DNA of 25,689 bases, taken from positions 1-25,689 of the IMG/VR virus record IMGVR_UViG_3300025890_000142, one strand, 5' to 3'. The translations under genes and the position numbers were made by a program. The first letter of the stretch is position 1. Each line of letters begins with the position of its first letter. The stretch comes from a virus. The notes below the pieces were generated by a model, which saw only the letters and a list, made by a program, of their open reading frames with translations, was not told the DNA's origin and did not search any database. Below are positions 24,197 to 25,689 of the stretch, one piece after another.

Positions 24197-25689
24197 ATGT
24201 TATATCGACTACTTCACACACGTCCCCAGAGCAAGCAAAAGTTTGACTGGACTTAGTGTTATCTTCTTGTTCATACTCTGAAAGTTTACTCCAGTCAATC
24301 TTTTCTGGCATACATGATAATAAATATTCATAGTCATGCTTACCACAATCTTGATAAGGTGCTTGCTGATAGGTATGGTCTGAGTGTGGTAAAAATGACA
24401 CACCTGACATTTCGTCAAAGTGTCTGTAGACAAAGGCTCCCACATCAAGCCATTCATCATCCCGTACTGATATTGTAACTGAGGGCTTATGCTCACACCA
24501 ATAGCGTTGGTACATGATCCAAGTCTCTAGCTGTTCAATAGCAGTCATATCGTTTCGTGTTATCGCTTGCTCTGGTGCTTTTACAGGGAAGCTGAACACG
24601 GTTGTAGTATCACCCTTGAATACACATGGCTCATTAGGTACACCATTGTCAATCATAAACTGTGTAAGGGGATCTTTATTATCACCTCGTACAGTACGGA
24701 TGTAATATGGAGAGTGACGAGCATGTATACCACTGGCACTGTCCACCAACTGCGAGACAGTACCCGAAGGTTTGACGCAGGTAATAGCAGCAGACTGAGG
24801 TATACCAAGCAAGTCAGCGTATTCAAGATTAGTAGCCACTGCGACATTTCGTAGTTCATCTAGTACTCCTGCAAGTTTAGCGTTAACTGAGGTCATCAAT
24901 GGGTTGTCCATGATACCTGTTAGTGACACACCAAGCAATCTCTCTTCTTCTGTATTACGTTGCCACACTTTACGCAAGTAAGGAAACTTTGTGTACGAGC
25001 TTTGGATTGTCCCAAGTATTGTGGCGAGTTTGACTTTACGCTCCAAGTCTTTAACCGAATCAGTGGCACGAACAACAACCTCCGTAAGATTGCAGAACTG
25101 GTAGGGTCTAAGTATGATTTCACTGCATGGATTAGTTCCGAACTGCCAGTCAGGATCACGCCTACCATACTTCGCAGCTTGTGCTTTAGATGCTTCACGA
25201 TTAAAGATACCTCTCTCACCTGATTTACTTTCTACCAACGCAGTCCACTCACGCATGAATGTTTCTATGTCAGGTCTTTCTGTATAGGAAACAGAGTTGT
25301 TAGCCAATGCTCTGTGTGGTGCTGTCTCCCACCACTGTCCTGACTTAGCATGACGCATACGATCATCACTCAGGTTGGACAAAGAAATCATGGCTGACCT
25401 ACGTACACCACCCACTACAACTATTTGACCAATGAAACACATCAAGTCATGGCACTCCATAGAGGTAAGCTTACGTCCTTGTGCATTCTTAAAAGTGTTG
25501 ACTGAAAAGTTAAACAACTCGACAAGAGGTCCAGGTCCACTAGCTCTACCACCAAACGTCTTGAGCCTAGCACCTGCAGGGCGCACACGTGACACATCCC
25601 ACTGTGGTATCTCACCTGCCCATAGTAAGGCTAGTAGTTGTCTGAACGACTTAGCCCAACCTTCTTTGCTATCCTTAACTACAATGGTA
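24195..25689 (-). CDS. nrdJ: Class II ribonucleotide reductase, C-terminal part
   Basis: About 497 C-terminal residues are visible; the frame continues past the right edge without a start. The protein reduces ribonucleotides to deoxyribonucleotides with adenosylcobalamin as radical source and fits the monomeric triphosphate-type class II enzyme. Signs are GGVRRSAMISL, LANNSVSYTERPD, the active-site motif NPCSEI at 25116-25133 (Cys with Glu two residues on), CVKPSGTVSQLVDSASGIHA and RHSPYYIRTVRGD, HKPSVTISV, SGVSFLPHSDHTYQQAPY, and a C-terminal redox pair CSGDVC at 24216-24233. The usual residue after Cys in the first motif is Gly; here it is Ser. No intein or intron breaks the visible part. 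It leads the minus-strand operon and would supply dNTPs for phage replication, given B12 in the host. Confidence 0.9.
   Translation of the reverse strand, partial: TIVVKDSKEGWAKSFRQLLALLWAGEIPQWDVSRVRPAGARLKTFGGRASGPGPLVELFNFSVNTFKNAQGRKLTSMECHDLMCFIGQIVVVGGVRRSAMISLSNLSDDRMRHAKSGQWWETAPHRALANNSVSYTERPDIETFMREWTALVESKSGERGIFNREASKAQAAKYGRRDPDWQFGTNPCSEIILRPYQFCNLTEVVVRATDSVKDLERKVKLATILGTIQSSYTKFPYLRKVWQRNTEEERLLGVSLTGIMDNPLMTSVNAKLAGVLDELRNVAVATNLEYADLLGIPQSAAITCVKPSGTVSQLVDSASGIHARHSPYYIRTVRGDNKDPLTQFMIDNGVPNEPCVFKGDTTTVFSFPVKAPEQAITRNDMTAIEQLETWIMYQRYWCEHKPSVTISVRDDEWLDVGAFVYRHFDEMSGVSFLPHSDHTYQQAPYQDCGKHDYEYLLSCMPEKIDWSKLSEYEQEDNTKSSQTFACSGDVCEVVDIT

Noticed and set aside
24209-25223. Several frames of 60-100 codons on both strands over the RNR gene
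   Set aside because: They lie in other frames of a well-conserved enzyme gene and have no recognisable protein pattern.
24200-25689. Intein or self-splicing intron in the RNR gene, common in phage reductases
   Set aside because: The visible frame is continuous through the active-site motif, the SPYY region and the C-terminal Cys pair.

Overview
This window looks like part of the genome of a lytic, tailed, short-tailed (podovirus-like) phage, probably marine. The virion genes form one dense plus-strand block: the end of a major capsid gene, a T7-gp11-like tail tubular protein A, a T7-gp12-like tail tubular protein B, large internal or ejection-type proteins, and fibers with the S74 intramolecular chaperone domain. 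A class II (adenosylcobalamin-dependent) ribonucleotide reductase lies on the minus strand. The DNA is AT-rich by eye and genes are packed with stop/start overlaps (TAATG, ATGA, TGATG). No integrase, repressor, tRNA, CRISPR array or insertion sequence is visible. The B12-dependent reductase, together with fiber and virion proteins of a kind familiar from marine phages, suggests a marine proteobacterial host (for example a Rhodobacteraceae-infecting, cobavirus-like phage). The host and taxon are inference; the marker genes that would decide them (polymerase, terminase, full capsid) lie outside the window.

Layout. (1) 1-230: capsid C-terminus, then a strong intrinsic terminator at 244-270. (2) 296-8296: an adhesion block of eight genes inserted between the capsid and tail tubular A genes. 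It holds a small conserved phage protein, a 1319-residue fiber with internal repeats and an S74 chaperone, three consecutive small paralog-like proteins, a tail-fiber assembly-chaperone-like protein, a protein with ten FDAxAN repeats, and a small probable tail/fiber adaptor. (3) 8298-13499: tail tubular proteins A and B, a second S74 fiber with eleven perfect decapeptide-period repeats, and a third fiber-like protein. (4) 13512-23192: small membrane proteins that could act in lysis, an Ala-rich internal virion protein, a LysM plus lysozyme-like protein, two virion-type proteins of unknown role, and a 1154-residue probable ejection protein. (5) 23213-23238: a terminator that probably serves both converging transcription units. 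(6) 23238-25689, minus strand: the 3' end of an operon reading class II RNR, a 37-residue membrane peptide, a 65-residue small exported-looking protein, a PD-(D/E)XK-like nuclease candidate and a zinc-ribbon protein.

How it works together. The plus-strand genes would be expressed late and build capsid, tail nozzle, fibers, ejection apparatus and wall-degrading activity. The minus-strand genes belong to nucleotide supply and DNA processing, with three small unexplained companions. The most noteworthy features are the fiber repeats kept identical in protein while half their codons differ, the run of three small paralogous candidate adhesins beside the main fiber, and the compact small-gene tail of the RNR operon.
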